Counted from the first letter of the stretch, positions 27,449 to 37,249 are shown. The stretch: DNA of 64,000 nt from Clostridia bacterium (GCA_017409845.1 JAFQRY010000024.1:37516-101515), one strand, 5' to 3'. Notes: generated by a model not told the origin, from the sequence alone. Numbers and translations: made by a program.

Positions 27449-29158
27449 ATGATTAACATACCCAGACCCGAACATCCCGATCCCCAGTGTGAGCGTAAAA
27501 ACTGGCTCAACCTCAACGGTGAATGGGATTTTGAATTTGATTTCGGCAACAGCAAGCTTGCTTCCGGTATTCTTGAAAAAACCGAATGGGAAAAGAAGAT
27601 TATTGTTCCCTTCTGCCCCGAAAGCAAGCTTTCAGGCATAGAATATACAGACTTTATTCCTGCCGTGTGGTACAGAAGAAGCTTTGACATAACCGCTGCT
27701 CAGCTTGAAGGCAGAGCTATTATGCATTTCGGTGCGGTTGATTATGAATCGAAGGTTTACATCAACGGCAAGCTTGCAGGCACCCACACGGGCGGCTATG
27801 CTTCATTTAAATTTGATGTTACCGAATTTCTCACCGAGGGCGAAAACACCGTTATCGTAAACGCGGTTGACGATGTCAGAAATCCTCTTGTGCCCAGAGG
27901 AAAGCAGTGCGAGGAGCTTAAATCCCGAGGCTGTGACTACACAAGAACAACCGGTATCTGGCAGACCGTGTGGCTCGAATTTGTTCCCGAGGCATATATA
28001 AAAAGCTTCAAGCTTTTCCCTGATTATATCAACGGAACACTCGGTATTACCGCTGTTGTTGAGGGTGAAGGCGAATTTACCGCAGAAGCATCCTTCAACG
28101 GAAAGCCCATGGGCAGCTTTGAAAAGACTGCAGCTGCAACAGTCAGCGGAGAAATTGACCTTTCCGAAATTCATCTCTGGGAGGTCGGCTGCGGCAGACT
28201 CTATGACCTTACTCTTACCTTTGGTGACGATGAAATCAAAACATATTTCGGACTTCGCAACATAAAGCTTGATGATTATAAATTCCTCATCAACGGCAAG
28301 TCCGTTTTCCAGCGACTTGTTCTTGATCAGGGCTTTTATCCCGACGGAATTTACACCGCACCCAATGACGAGGCACTTGAAAACGATGTCAGAATTTCCA
28401 TTGCGGTCGGCTTCAACGGTGCCAGACTTCATCAGAAGGTTTTTGAACCGAGATTCCTCTATCATTGTGACAGACTCGGCTACATTGTATGGGGCGAATA
28501 CGGCAACTGGGGTCTTGACTGGTCAAAGAAGGGTGCTCTTGCAGCAATGCTTCCCGAATGGTGCGAATGTGTTGAAAGAGATTTCAACCATCCCTCAATC
28601 ATCGGCTGGTGCCCCTTCAATGAAACATGGGATATCAACGGCAGAAAGCAGTATGACGAAGTTATTTCAACAATCTATAAAGTAACAAAGCATATGGATG
28701 AAACCCGTCCCTGCATTGATACAAGCGGTAATTTCCATACAATCACCGATATCTATGATGTTCACGACTATGAGCAGGATTATAATGTTTTCAAAGAAAA
28801 CTACGATAAGCTTATGACCGAAGGCATTTTTTATGAGCGTTTCCCCGACAGACAGATGTATTCGGGTAAGGGCTGTGCATGGGTCAGTGAATACGGCGGA
28901 CTTCAGTGGTCAAGAGGCGACAGAGGCGATGCATGGGGCTACGGCAACGCACCCAAAACAGAGGAAGAGCTTATCGAAAGATATGCAGGTCTTACCAATG
29001 CTCTTCTTGATAACTACAGAATGTTCGGCTTCTGCTACACTCAGCTTTATGATATCGAGCAGGAACAGAACGGTCTTTATTATTACGACCGCACTCCCAA
29101 ATTTGATACCGAAATCTTCAGAAAAATCAATGCACGCAAAGCGGCAATAGAAGATTAA
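27449..29158 (+). CDS. GH2 glycoside hydrolase
   Basis: 569 residues: jelly roll (1-180, GEWDFEFDFGNS), Ig-like domain (180-270) and TIM barrel (275-569). Acid/base E392 in CPFNETWD and nucleophile E481 in WVSEYGG. It lacks a signal peptide and the extra C-terminal domains of LacZ. The length and the NETWD/SEYGG motifs place it with short GH2 enzymes of gut Clostridia (beta-galactosidase, glucuronidase or arabinosidase-like); the sugar cannot be read from sequence. Last gene of the ROK-SIS operon. AAAGGAGA lies before the ATG. Confidence 0.9.
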   Translation: MINIPRPEHPDPQCERKNWLNLNGEWDFEFDFGNSKLASGILEKTEWEKKIIVPFCPESKLSGIEYTDFIPAVWYRRSFDITAAQLEGRAIMHFGAVDYESKVYINGKLAGTHTGGYASFKFDVTEFLTEGENTVIVNAVDDVRNPLVPRGKQCEELKSRGCDYTRTTGIWQTVWLEFVPEAYIKSFKLFPDYINGTLGITAVVEGEGEFTAEASFNGKPMGSFEKTAAATVSGEIDLSEIHLWEVGCGRLYDLTLTFGDDEIKTYFGLRNIKLDDYKFLINGKSVFQRLVLDQGFYPDGIYTAPNDEALENDVRISIAVGFNGARLHQKVFEPRFLYHCDRLGYIVWGEYGNWGLDWSKKGALAAMLPEWCECVERDFNHPSIIGWCPFNETWDINGRKQYDEVISTIYKVTKHMDETRPCIDTSGNFHTITDIYDVHDYEQDYNVFKENYDKLMTEGIFYERFPDRQMYSGKGCAWVSEYGGLQWSRGDRGDAWGYGNAPKTEEELIERYAGLTNALLDNYRMFGFCYTQLYDIEQEQNGLYYYDRTPKFDTEIFRKINARKAAIED

Positions 29159-29160
29159 AA

Positions 29161-29198
29161 AAAGAGCTTCTTCACTCAAACGGTGAAGAAGCTCTTTT
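29161..29198. terminator. bidirectional terminator
   Basis: AAAGAGCTTCTTCAC / GTGAAGAAGCTCTTT, a 15-base perfect stem followed by T's, between convergent genes. Confidence 0.88.
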
Positions 29199-29203
29199 CA
29201 AAT

Positions 29204-29758
29204 TTAATTCGTTATGTATATTGTCTTATAAAGCCCGTTTCCGTTGCTTGCGGTAAATTTCATAATGTTTTCTTCCCATTCAACGGAATAATCTCCGGCA
29301 CTTATCACGCAATAGCCGTCATCAATCCCAATACTGTCTTTTATTTCAACAATCAGCGGATTTACACGCTCATAAAAGACAACGCCTCCGCCTAAAAGAT
29401 ATGACCATTCTTTCGCAATAACCGTGTATTCACCGTCAGGTGAAGAAAACTCAAAATATCTGTGTTCGCTGTTGACGGTTGTTGTGACTGCCGCAAAAAG
29501 GCAGATAACGCATATGCAAATAATTCTTATAACAGAATTAAGAACCGTGTGTTTTTCATTTTTTGATATAATTGCCGTTGTTGCCGAAATCAAAAGACAA
29601 ACCGCCGAAAGAACGGCAAAAATGATATTAAGGTCAGTTCCGTCAATGTTACCTGCAAGAAAACTGTAGTCGGTGTATCTTTCCGTAATGAATATGCTTA
29701 AAGAAAGCAAAATAAAAATTGCCGACATTATTCCGCTGATTATTTTAATCTTTTTCAT
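29204..29758 (-). CDS. hypothetical membrane protein
   Basis: 184 residues. Three membrane helices (about 5-25, 43-63, 75-95) followed by an outer domain of about 85 residues with FSSPDGEYTVIAKEWSYLLGG, like small DUF5412-type proteins of Firmicutes. Not assigned. Faces the yunB-like gene divergently. Confidence 0.6.
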   Translation of the reverse strand: MKKIKIISGIMSAIFILLSLSIFITERYTDYSFLAGNIDGTDLNIIFAVLSAVCLLISATTAIISKNEKHTVLNSVIRIICICVICLFAAVTTTVNSEHRYFEFSSPDGEYTVIAKEWSYLLGGGVVFYERVNPLIVEIKDSIGIDDGYCVISAGDYSVEWEENIMKFTASNGNGLYKTIYITN

Positions 29759-29878
29759 TTTATCACCGTGCTAAATATATCTCGGTAATTTATATTTGTA
29801 ATTATCATACTGTTAAATTTTTGTAAAGATATCTGCGGTACGACATAACTCCGCATATAATAAATAGGGGTGGTTTAA

Positions 29879-30508
29879 GTGAAATACAGACGGTTTTACC
29901 GCCGCAGAAATCCTGTTGTGTTTGCTGTTATATGTTCTGTTATTATATTTCTGATATCCGTTTTGCTTCTTGATGCAAGACTCCGTCCTGCGGTTTATGA
30001 GCTTGCAGCGGTTGAAGCATATGCCGTTTCATCCGAAAGAGTCAATACAGCCGTCGAAAAGCTGCTTTCAAGCTCCGCACCCGCATATTCAGAGCTTATA
30101 GGCATCAACTATAATTCCGACGGAGCAATAACGGGTATCACAACCGATATAGTAAAAATGAACCTTTTCAAAGCGGAGGTTTCAAATGCCGTTAACCGTG
30201 AGTTTGAGGAAAACAGCAAAACGGAAATTCCCGTATCTCTCGGCACGGCAAGCGGAATCGTTCTTTTTTCGGGCGTGGGACCGCATATTGAAATTGATGT
30301 CGGTTTTTCTTCTTCAACACATACCGATTTTGAAAACATATTTGAAGATGCAGGCATAAACCAGACTCAGCACAGCGTTATGCTCAATGTTGAAACAACT
30401 GTTATGCTTTCTCTTGCAGGCAGAAGGATTCCGAAAACTGTTGAAACCTCATTCTGCGTTGCACAAACGGTAATTGTCGGCTCTGTGCCCGGGGTTATGG
30501 TGGAATAA
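29879..30508 (+). CDS. yunB: sporulation protein YunB-like
   Basis: 209 residues with a GTG start after GGGGTGG. A basic N-terminus (KYRRFYRRRNP), one membrane helix (15-35) and the conserved YunB body: RPAVYELAAVEAYAVSSERVN, GINYNSDGAITGITTD and GPHIEIDVGF. YunB is made in the mother cell under SigE in B. subtilis and is needed for efficient sporulation. It supports a spore-forming host. Confidence 0.9.
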   Translation: MKYRRFYRRRNPVVFAVICSVIIFLISVLLLDARLRPAVYELAAVEAYAVSSERVNTAVEKLLSSSAPAYSELIGINYNSDGAITGITTDIVKMNLFKAEVSNAVNREFEENSKTEIPVSLGTASGIVLFSGVGPHIEIDVGFSSSTHTDFENIFEDAGINQTQHSVMLNVETTVMLSLAGRRIPKTVETSFCVAQTVIVGSVPGVMVE

Positions 30509-30521
30509 TTTAATTTTGGTA

Positions 30522-30550
30522 TTGTAATTTTTCTGAATTTTTGTTATACT
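30522..30550 (+). promoter_or_regulatory. promoter of ychF
   Basis: TTGTAA (30522-30527), 17 bases, TATACT (30545-30550). Confidence 0.6.
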
Positions 30551-30586
30551 TTACAGGTTAAATACATACCGAAAGGAACTGAAAAA

Positions 30587-31681
30587 ATGAAGCTTGGTAT
30601 AGTCGGCTTGCCCAATGTCGGCAAGAGTACGCTTTTTAACGCAATAACAAACGCAGGTGCACAGTCTGCAAACTACGCTTTCTGCACAATCGAGCCCAAT
30701 GTCGGCGTTGTTTCCGTTCCCGATGAAAGACTCGATAAGCTTGCAGAGCTTTATAATCCCGTAAAAATTACTCCCGCATTTATTGAATTTGTTGATATTG
30801 CAGGTCTTGTAAGAGGTGCATCAAAGGGTGAGGGTCTCGGAAACAAATTCCTCTCTCATATCCGTGAGGTTGATGCGGTTATTCATGTTGTCCGCTGCTT
30901 TGAGGATGACGACATTGTTCATGTTGATGCAACAATTGATCCCGAAAGAGACATTGAAACAATCAACCTTGAGCTTATTCTTTCCGATATCGAAATGGTT
31001 GAACGACGTATCGACAGAGTGACCAAGGCAATGAAGGGTGATAAGACTCTTGCTGCAGAGCTTGAATTTCTCAAAAGACTTCAGCAGGCGCTTGAGGATA
31101 ACATTCCCGCAAGAAATCTTGAATGCGATGAAAATGAAAAAGCATGGCTTTCCGAAATCGCACTTCTTACCGCAAAGCCCGTTATTTATGCATGTAATAT
31201 GAGCGAAAGCGATTTTGCAGGCGGTCTTGATAACAATCAGCATTATAAAAAGGTTTGTGCCATTGCCGAGGGCGAGGGCAGCGAGGTGCTTCCCATCTGT
31301 GCAGAGCTTGAAGCCCAGATTGCTTCTCTTGAGCCCGAAGAAAAGGAAATGTTCCTTGAAGAGCTCGGCGTTGAGTCGGGCGGACTTGACCTTCTCGTTA
31401 AAAAGAGCTATGCACTTCTCGGACTTATTTCTTATCTCACCGCAGGTCAGCCCGAGGTAAGAGCATGGACAATAACCAAAGGCACAAAGGCTCCCCAGGC
31501 AGCAGGAAAGATTCACAGCGACTTTGAAAGAGGTTTCATCAGAGCAGAGGTTATTGCATACGAGGATCTCGTTGAGCTCGGTTCAATTGCCGCAGCGAAG
31601 GAAAAGGGTCTTGTCAGAAGTGAAGGCAAGGAATATGTTATGAAAGACGGCGACGTCGTTCTCTTCCGTTTCAATGTTTAA
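30587..31681 (+). CDS. ychF: redox-regulated ATPase YchF (Obg-like)
   Basis: 364 residues, full length. P-loop [32 protein letters not shown] (G3), a noncanonical G4 (CNMSE instead of NKxD, giving ATP preference in this family), an inserted coiled coil and a C-terminal TGS domain ([15 protein letters not shown]). It binds ribosomes and acts in stress and translation control. It overlaps the next gene by 8 bases. Confidence 0.97.
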   Translation: MKLGIVGLPNVGKSTLFNAITNAGAQSANYAFCTIEPNVGVVSVPDERLDKLAELYNPVKITPAFIEFVDIAGLVRGASKGEGLGNKFLSHIREVDAVIHVVRCFEDDDIVHVDATIDPERDIETINLELILSDIEMVERRIDRVTKAMKGDKTLAAELEFLKRLQQALEDNIPARNLECDENEKAWLSEIALLTAKPVIYACNMSESDFAGGLDNNQHYKKVCAIAEGEGSEVLPICAELEAQIASLEPEEKEMFLEELGVESGGLDLLVKKSYALLGLISYLTAGQPEVRAWTITKGTKAPQAAGKIHSDFERGFIRAEVIAYEDLVELGSIAAAKEKGLVRSEGKEYVMKDGDVVLFRFNV

Positions 31682-32573
31682 AAGTTTGATTTCAGATAAA
31701 AGGCTGACGGGTCACATCCTTGCGTTAATAACTATAACTGTATGGGGCAGCACTTTTATTACAACAAAAATGCTGCTCAGTGAGCTTACTCCTGTTCAGA
31801 TTATGCTCTGCAGATTTGCAATAGCATATGTTGTTTTGTGGCTTATACGCCCGAAATTCGATAAAACAACCGCGAAGGACGAGCTTTTGTTTCTTGCCAT
31901 GGGTGTTTTCGGTTGTACTGTTTATTTTATAGCTGAAAACACGGCACTGAAATATACCCTTGCATCAAATGTCAGTATTATTGTTGCAAGTGCACCGATA
32001 ATAACCGCATTGCTTGCTCATTTTTTCATAAAGGGCGAGAAACTCAACAAAAATATTGCATACGGTTTTATTGTTGCGTTTGCAGGCGTAATTCTTGTTG
32101 TTTTTAATGGACAGTTTGTGCTGAAGCTTAACCCTGCAGGAGATGCTCTTTCGCTCGGTGCGGCAGTATCGTGGGCAATATATTCGGTTATTCTGCGTAC
32201 CTGTGTTGATAAATTCAACAGCGTTATGCTGACCCGTAAGCTGATGTTTTACGGCTTTGTCACCGCTTTTCCGATTGCACTTATTCAGGGCGACAAAATG
32301 CCCTTTGAGGTGTTTTCAAAGCCTGATATGCTGTTTTGTATTCTCTTTCTCGGCGTTATCGGCAGCGGAATCTGCTATGTTTTTTGGAACAAGGCTATTT
32401 CGGCTCTCGGCGTTGTAACAACAAATAATTATATCTACATTAACCCCTTTGTAACACTTGTTACCGGAGGAATATTTCTCAAAGAGCCGATTACGGCTAT
32501 GGGTGTTATCGGTGCGGTTATGATTATTTCAGGCGTTGTTATTGCTTCAAAAAAGAAAATTGAAAAGGTTTAA
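31674..32573 (+). CDS. EamA/DMT-family transporter
   Basis: 299 residues with ten membrane helices and two EamA repeats: ITVWGSTFITTKMLLSELTP at the start and FWNKAISALGVVTTNNYIYI near the end. Drug/metabolite exporters of this type carry amino acids or other small molecules. The ATG lies inside the ychF 3' end, so translation is likely coupled. Confidence 0.9.
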   Translation: MFKSLISDKRLTGHILALITITVWGSTFITTKMLLSELTPVQIMLCRFAIAYVVLWLIRPKFDKTTAKDELLFLAMGVFGCTVYFIAENTALKYTLASNVSIIVASAPIITALLAHFFIKGEKLNKNIAYGFIVAFAGVILVVFNGQFVLKLNPAGDALSLGAAVSWAIYSVILRTCVDKFNSVMLTRKLMFYGFVTAFPIALIQGDKMPFEVFSKPDMLFCILFLGVIGSGICYVFWNKAISALGVVTTNNYIYINPFVTLVTGGIFLKEPITAMGVIGAVMIISGVVIASKKKIEKV

Positions 32574-32615
32574 TTCTTGCTCTCCGTGGAATGCTACCAC
32601 GGGGAGCTGATTTTT

Positions 32616-34220
32616 TTGAAAAAACGTGCGGCAGTTTTGCTTTTAATGATAATTCTGATGTTTTCGGCTGTAGGTGTGAGGCTTTATGATTTGTCAACTG
32701 ATGTGATGCAGGCTTCAGGTGCGGCATCATCAAAAACGCTCGATGTTGCAACTCTCAGGGGAACGGTCTATGATTGCAAAATGCGTCCTCTCACAAATTC
32801 CGAATATGATATTTATGCTGCAGCAAAACCGTCCGTCGAAACCCTTGCAGCTCTGAAGGGAAAGGTAATGCCCGATGTTTTTGAAACAGTGATGCGGAAA
32901 ATGTCAAAAGGGAATCCTGTTGCGGTTAAGGTTGAAACGGATGTGGCAGAGAGTGAGAATCTTATTTCCGTAAGAATACCGAGAAGATATTCAGCTGCTT
33001 TTACCGCATGTCATATCATCGGCAGTCTTGATTCCGCAGGGCAGGGGATAAGCGGAATCGAGAAGGCATATAATGATTTGCTTTCACGGAATAATTCAAC
33101 CGTCAGTTTTCATTTTTATGCAAATGCATTGGGCAGAGTTATGCTCGGAGAAGGCATAAGCGTTTCGGGTAACGAGGTGCCGAAAAACGGAGTTGTGCTC
33201 ACAATAGACCGAGATATCCAGCAGATAACCGAGGCGGTGCTCGATGCGGCGGATATTGAATGCGGTGCGGCGGTTGTTATTGATACAGAGAGCGGAGCAA
33301 TAAGAGCCTGTGTTTCACGCCCGCTTTATAATCAGAATAATATTGCAGTAAGTCTTGATGATCCGCGTTCGCCGCTTATCAACAGAGCGTTTCTTCCGTT
33401 CAGCGTAGGCTCTGTTTTCAAGCCTGTTGTTGCCGCTGCCGCACTTGAAAGCGGAATAAGCAAGGAGTTTACACATAACTGCAAAGGCAGTGCAGAATAT
33501 AACGGAGTGACTTTTCATTGCCATAAAAAGGAAGGTCACGGAGTTCTTAATATGGAGGAGGCGGTTGCTTATTCCTGCAACACTTATTTCATTGCTCTTG
33601 CCATAGAAACGGGTGCCGAAAAAATAATCGGAACAGCGGAAAAATTCGGTTTCGGAAAGAAAATAAGTTTTTCAGACGGTGTTGATTCTGCAGGCGGAAA
33701 TCTGCCGTCAGCCGATGAGCTTGATTCAAAGGCTGCAATAGCTAATATCTCATTCGGTCAGGGTTCTTTGCTTGCCACTCCGGTTCAGATTTGTTCGATA
33801 ATGGCAACAATCGCAGGTGACGGAGAATATGTTGAGCCCTATCTTATAGAGGGCGAAACCGATAAAAACGGAAAAATGACAAGGATTTACCGTTACGGAA
33901 AAAAACGCAGAATAATAAACAGCCCCACAGCTGAAAAGCTGCAGGGCTTTCTTGAAAAGGTTGTTGAATACGGAAGCGGAAGCAGGGCAAAAAGTAAAGC
34001 TGTTACCGTTGCAGGAAAAACCGCAACTGCTCAGACGGGAAAAACTGCGGACGGTGAAGAAATATATAACGCTTGGTTTGCGGGATATTTTCCTGCGGAT
34101 AATCCGAAATATGCCGTTGCAATTCTCAAGGAAGATGGCGGAGAGGGTGCGTTGAGCTGTGCTCCCGTATTTAAAACAATTGCAGAAAAGATAACTGCGT
34201 TATCCGAGCTTTGCGAGTGA
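32616..34220 (+). CDS. class B penicillin-binding protein (transpeptidase)
   Basis: 534 residues from TTG 32616 (GGGGAG before it; a start 39 bases upstream has no site and would spoil the membrane-anchor start KKRAAVLLLMIILMFSAVGV). PBP dimer domain, then transpeptidase: SVFK (S266), SCN (S320) and KTATAQ where KTG is usual. It resembles the PBP2/SpoVD class of septal or sporulation cross-linking enzymes, active outside the membrane. Its 3' end overlaps the convergent hydrolase gene by 21 bases. Confidence 0.9.
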   Translation: MKKRAAVLLLMIILMFSAVGVRLYDLSTDVMQASGAASSKTLDVATLRGTVYDCKMRPLTNSEYDIYAAAKPSVETLAALKGKVMPDVFETVMRKMSKGNPVAVKVETDVAESENLISVRIPRRYSAAFTACHIIGSLDSAGQGISGIEKAYNDLLSRNNSTVSFHFYANALGRVMLGEGISVSGNEVPKNGVVLTIDRDIQQITEAVLDAADIECGAAVVIDTESGAIRACVSRPLYNQNNIAVSLDDPRSPLINRAFLPFSVGSVFKPVVAAAALESGISKEFTHNCKGSAEYNGVTFHCHKKEGHGVLNMEEAVAYSCNTYFIALAIETGAEKIIGTAEKFGFGKKISFSDGVDSAGGNLPSADELDSKAAIANISFGQGSLLATPVQICSIMATIAGDGEYVEPYLIEGETDKNGKMTRIYRYGKKRRIINSPTAEKLQGFLEKVVEYGSGSRAKSKAVTVAGKTATAQTGKTADGEEIYNAWFAGYFPADNPKYAVAILKEDGGEGALSCAPVFKTIAEKITALSELCE

Positions 34221-35138
34221 CCATGCGGCAATATCCTCATAAACCTGCTTGCGGTCAGCCTCGTTGAGTATTTCGTGACGCATTCCGGGATAAAGCCTGA
34301 GGGTCACATCCTTTTTGCCGGCAAGCCTGAGGTCATTGCAGACCTGCTTTACTCCCTTGCCGTAAAGACCTACGGGATCTTCTTCACCCGAAGTGAGAAG
34401 AATGGGCAAGTCTTTGTTTACTGCAAGAAACCAGTCTTTGCCCGAAACACGGTCGAGAATGGTGAAAAGGTCTCTGTAGCCGACCGCCGTGAAAAGATAG
34501 CCGCAGTATTTATCAGCAATGTATTTATCAACGATTTCCGCATCAGTGCTCAGCCAGTCAAACGAAGTTTTCGCATCCTTGATTTTATTATTGTATGTGC
34601 CGAAAGCGATTTTATCAATGAATTTGCTTTTGTGACGGCTGCCCTTTGCCTTTGCAATTGCTCCTGCCATGGTGATTGCAATTGCTGATGCAGGATTCTT
34701 TCCGCTCGTTCCGCAGAAAATTGCTGCCTTGATTCTCTCGTCTTTGCCGTAACGGCGTATGTATTCTCTTGCGATGAATGAACCCATGCTGTGGCCGAAG
34801 AATACAATGGGAAGACCGGGCAATTCGGCTTTTATAAGCTCGGTGAGGCTTCTTTCGTCTTCTACGAAGGCATCCCAGCCTCCGTTTTCACCGAAGTAGC
34901 CGAGGTCATCGTCAGACTTAACCGATTTTCCGTGACCGATATGGTCATCAACAAGAACGGCAAAGCCTTTTTCACAAAGATAAGCGGCGAAATCCTCGTA
35001 GCGTTCACCGTGCTCAGCCATGCCGTGTGCAATCTGAAAAATTGCCTTTGCTCCGTCGGCAGGCATCCAGCATCTTGCAAAAACATCTGCAACGCCCGAT
35101 TTTGAAGGAACGGAATATTCTTTTCTGATGATTTCCAT
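34200..35138 (-). CDS. alpha/beta hydrolase, monoacylglycerol-lipase-like
   Basis: 312 residues with the serine aminopeptidase S33/Hydrolase_4 fold: AIFQIAHGMAEHGERYEDFA (oxyanion part), VDDHIGHGKS, nucleophile FFGHSMGSF, an Asp in LLTSGEEDPVG and His in YPGMRHEILNE. Cytoplasmic lysophospholipase or monoglyceride lipase is the usual annotation. It follows bioY by 10 bases and may share its transcript. Confidence 0.9.
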   Translation of the reverse strand: MEIIRKEYSVPSKSGVADVFARCWMPADGAKAIFQIAHGMAEHGERYEDFAAYLCEKGFAVLVDDHIGHGKSVKSDDDLGYFGENGGWDAFVEDERSLTELIKAELPGLPIVFFGHSMGSFIAREYIRRYGKDERIKAAIFCGTSGKNPASAIAITMAGAIAKAKGSRHKSKFIDKIAFGTYNNKIKDAKTSFDWLSTDAEIVDKYIADKYCGYLFTAVGYRDLFTILDRVSGKDWFLAVNKDLPILLTSGEEDPVGLYGKGVKQVCNDLRLAGKKDVTLRLYPGMRHEILNEADRKQVYEDIAAWSLAKLG

Positions 35139-35148
35139 AATATCACTC

Positions 35149-35673
35149 CTATATGAATTTATTCAGTCTTTTTCTGAGAATGATTCCCATAGCTGATGCT
35201 GCGGCGATTTTGATTGCATCGCCGACGATAAACGGTAAAACACAGACCGCAAGTGACGGGGCAAACGCTGTTTGGGTCTGCAAGGAATACCATACTGTTC
35301 CGGAAAGGTAACAGATGAGAGTGCCCAGAAGCATTGACAGCGGAAATATTATTTTGCATTTTCCGAATCTGCTTATCAGAAAAGAAACTGCAAATGAACA
35401 CGGAATGTATCCGATGATATATCCGCCCGTTAAGCCTGCAAGCTGCTGAAATCCTCCCGTAAAACCCGAAAAAACGGGTGCTCCCACAGCTCCGATGAGA
35501 ATATAAATTACTGTGGCAGCAATGCTTCTCTCGGGAGGGGAGATACATGATATGAGAAACAGTGCGAGAGTTGAAAGAGAAACGGGAATTGCACCCAGCG
35601 GCAGAGAAATCGGCGAAAACACGCAGAGAACTGCCGCCATTATTGCGGTCAACGCAAGATTTTTATGTTTCAT
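35149..35673 (-). CDS. bioY: biotin transporter BioY
   Basis: 174 residues with six membrane helices; SPPERSIAATVIYILIGAVG, VFSGFTGGFQQLAGLTGGYI and GYIPCSF are hallmark BioY stretches. S component for biotin uptake, alone or with shared EcfAT. No clear ribosome site precedes the ATG; instead an inverted repeat lies 14 bases upstream (separate entry), so expression may be biotin-controlled. Confidence 0.94.
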   Translation of the reverse strand: MKHKNLALTAIMAAVLCVFSPISLPLGAIPVSLSTLALFLISCISPPERSIAATVIYILIGAVGAPVFSGFTGGFQQLAGLTGGYIIGYIPCSFAVSFLISRFGKCKIIFPLSMLLGTLICYLSGTVWYSLQTQTAFAPSLAVCVLPFIVGDAIKIAAASAMGIILRKRLNKFI

Positions 35674-35686
35674 TTATATTATTTGA

Positions 35687-35708
35687 TGTAAAGCTATATA
35701 ACTTTACA
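35687..35708. promoter_or_regulatory. inverted repeat TGTAAAG-N8-CTTTACA upstream of bioY
   Basis: A perfect 7-base inverted repeat with 8-base spacer, 14 bases before the bioY ATG and overlapping the stop of the upstream kinase gene. The half-sites resemble the TTGTAAAC half-site of BirA operators, but BirA spacers are usually 14-16 bases, so the assignment is tentative. Confidence 0.4.
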
Positions 35709-36663
35709 CAGACTGACTCCTGTATGTATTAATCATGTTATTCTTAATGCTGTCAACGATTTCAATGTTTTCTTCTTTGTAGCATGCAAAGACTGCACCT
35801 GATTCGGGAGTAAAGCTTATGAGCTTTACATTACGAAAACCGTTCTCTTTGAGATAAGAAGTGAAAATATCACGGTAATATTGGTTGTACTGAAAAATTC
35901 CACCCCAAAGACCAATGGATATATCTTTTCTTGCATTTTCAAGAAGAGCACATACTGTGCCTGACAGAAGCTTTGCTTCGCTTCTGATTATGCTATCCGC
36001 TGTTTTATCTCCATTTTCTGCAAGTGCAATAACATTCTTTGCGAATGCAGCCGTTGTTTTTCTGCTGACTGTTTTGTCATAAAACAAATCTATCAGATCA
36101 TATATATTTCCGATTGAAAAGTATCTGAGGCATTCTTCGGTAAGAGCGGTTTTTTCTTCGCTGCCTTCTGCTGCACGGATTGCGGCTTTTATTCCAGAAA
36201 GGCCGATTGAATATCCGCTTCCTTCGTCACCGAGAATATATCCCCAGCCTCCCGCATGGGAAATAACTCCTTTGGCATCTCTGCAAAGAGCCATTGAGCC
36301 CGTGCCGCTGATAACAACGGCACATTCAGCTTTTTCGTCCATTGCCTCGAGGGCAACATATAAATCGGAATCCATAATGATTTTTTTGCTGTTTATTATA
36401 CCTTTGCAGAAGCGGTTGGTTTCTTCCTCAGAGGCTCTTTCGTTGAGCGCAGACATTCCGATAACGGCACAGTCAAAGTTTTTTTGTGAAAGGCTTGCAA
36501 TGATATCTGCCATGGCTTTTCTTGCATTTTCAATACCTACGGAATAATAGTTAATGCTTTCTCCGCAGGCTTTACAGATAAATTCGCCTTTTTCGTTAAA
36601 AACAACAGCGGTTGTTTTGCTGCCTCCGCCGTCAACGCCGAGATAATATTTTGTGTTTTCCAT
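35704..36663 (-). CDS. BadF/BadG/BcrA/BcrD-type ATPase, probable N-acetylglucosamine kinase
   Basis: 319 residues from ATG 36663, picked for GGAGG five bases before. Acetate-kinase/HSP70 fold: GVDGGGSKTTAVVFNEKGE (phosphate 1), VISGTGSMALCRDAKG and GGWGYILGDEGSGYSIG as in the NAGK family. It likely phosphorylates an amino sugar salvaged from wall or glycans. Upstream of bioY on the same strand. Confidence 0.88.
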   Translation of the reverse strand: MENTKYYLGVDGGGSKTTAVVFNEKGEFICKACGESINYYSVGIENARKAMADIIASLSQKNFDCAVIGMSALNERASEEETNRFCKGIINSKKIIMDSDLYVALEAMDEKAECAVVISGTGSMALCRDAKGVISHAGGWGYILGDEGSGYSIGLSGIKAAIRAAEGSEEKTALTEECLRYFSIGNIYDLIDLFYDKTVSRKTTAAFAKNVIALAENGDKTADSIIRSEAKLLSGTVCALLENARKDISIGLWGGIFQYNQYYRDIFTSYLKENGFRNVKLISFTPESGAVFACYKEENIEIVDSIKNNMINTYRSQSV

Positions 36664-36793
36664 AGCAGCCTCCGAATTTACAGATTGGACATTTATTTTT
36701 CTCATCCTGTCAACATATGGATGTTAGAATGATGATGTCAAAAAGAATGTTACATTATTCAGATATATTAAACTAAAGAAAGGAATGATTTAA

Positions 36794-37249
36794 GTGAATA
36801 AGAAGCACCCATGTGTTATGGTGTGTGTAACCCCTCAGGAATCATGTGCAAGGCTTATTGAAGCCGGTGCAAGAATTGCGAAAGAAGAAAAGCTTCCGCT
36901 TGAAGTTATCAGCGTTTTCAGACAAAGCAGCGGTCTTAACGCCAATGAAAACAATGTTCTTGAAAATCTTTTTGAATGTGCAAAAAATTTCAATGCAAGC
37001 ATGAACATATTTTTTAATGACAGTCCGGCGCTTGTTGTTGCCGTTGCAACAAAAAAACATAATGCGACAACCCTTGTAACCGGTTTTCCTGCAGAAGGAA
37101 GCAGCGGGTTTATTGCAAGAATCCATGAAATTGTGCCTGATTTACCCATAACCATGGTTGATAAAGAATCGAATGAATATAAAATTATACCCGTTGATAA
37201 GAAAGAAATTGAAGAAGCGAGATGCTCTGTTCTCAGCTCAGTTCATTGA
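36794..37249 (+). CDS. universal-stress-protein-like
   Basis: 151 residues with a GTG start after AAAGAAAGGAA. An alpha/beta Rossmann-like fold starting CVMVCVTPQESCARLIEAG, as in the USP-like domain of KdpD-type proteins; the ATP motif GxxGx9GS is not clearly present (GFPAEGSSGF). The function is uncertain. Its 3' end overlaps recG (convergent) by 12 bases. Confidence 0.65.
   Translation: MNKKHPCVMVCVTPQESCARLIEAGARIAKEEKLPLEVISVFRQSSGLNANENNVLENLFECAKNFNASMNIFFNDSPALVVAVATKKHNATTLVTGFPAEGSSGFIARIHEIVPDLPITMVDKESNEYKIIPVDKKEIEEARCSVLSSVH

Noticed and set aside
30821-31516. 231-codon minus-strand frame
   Set aside because: Antisense to ychF, a firmly identified GTPase-family gene.
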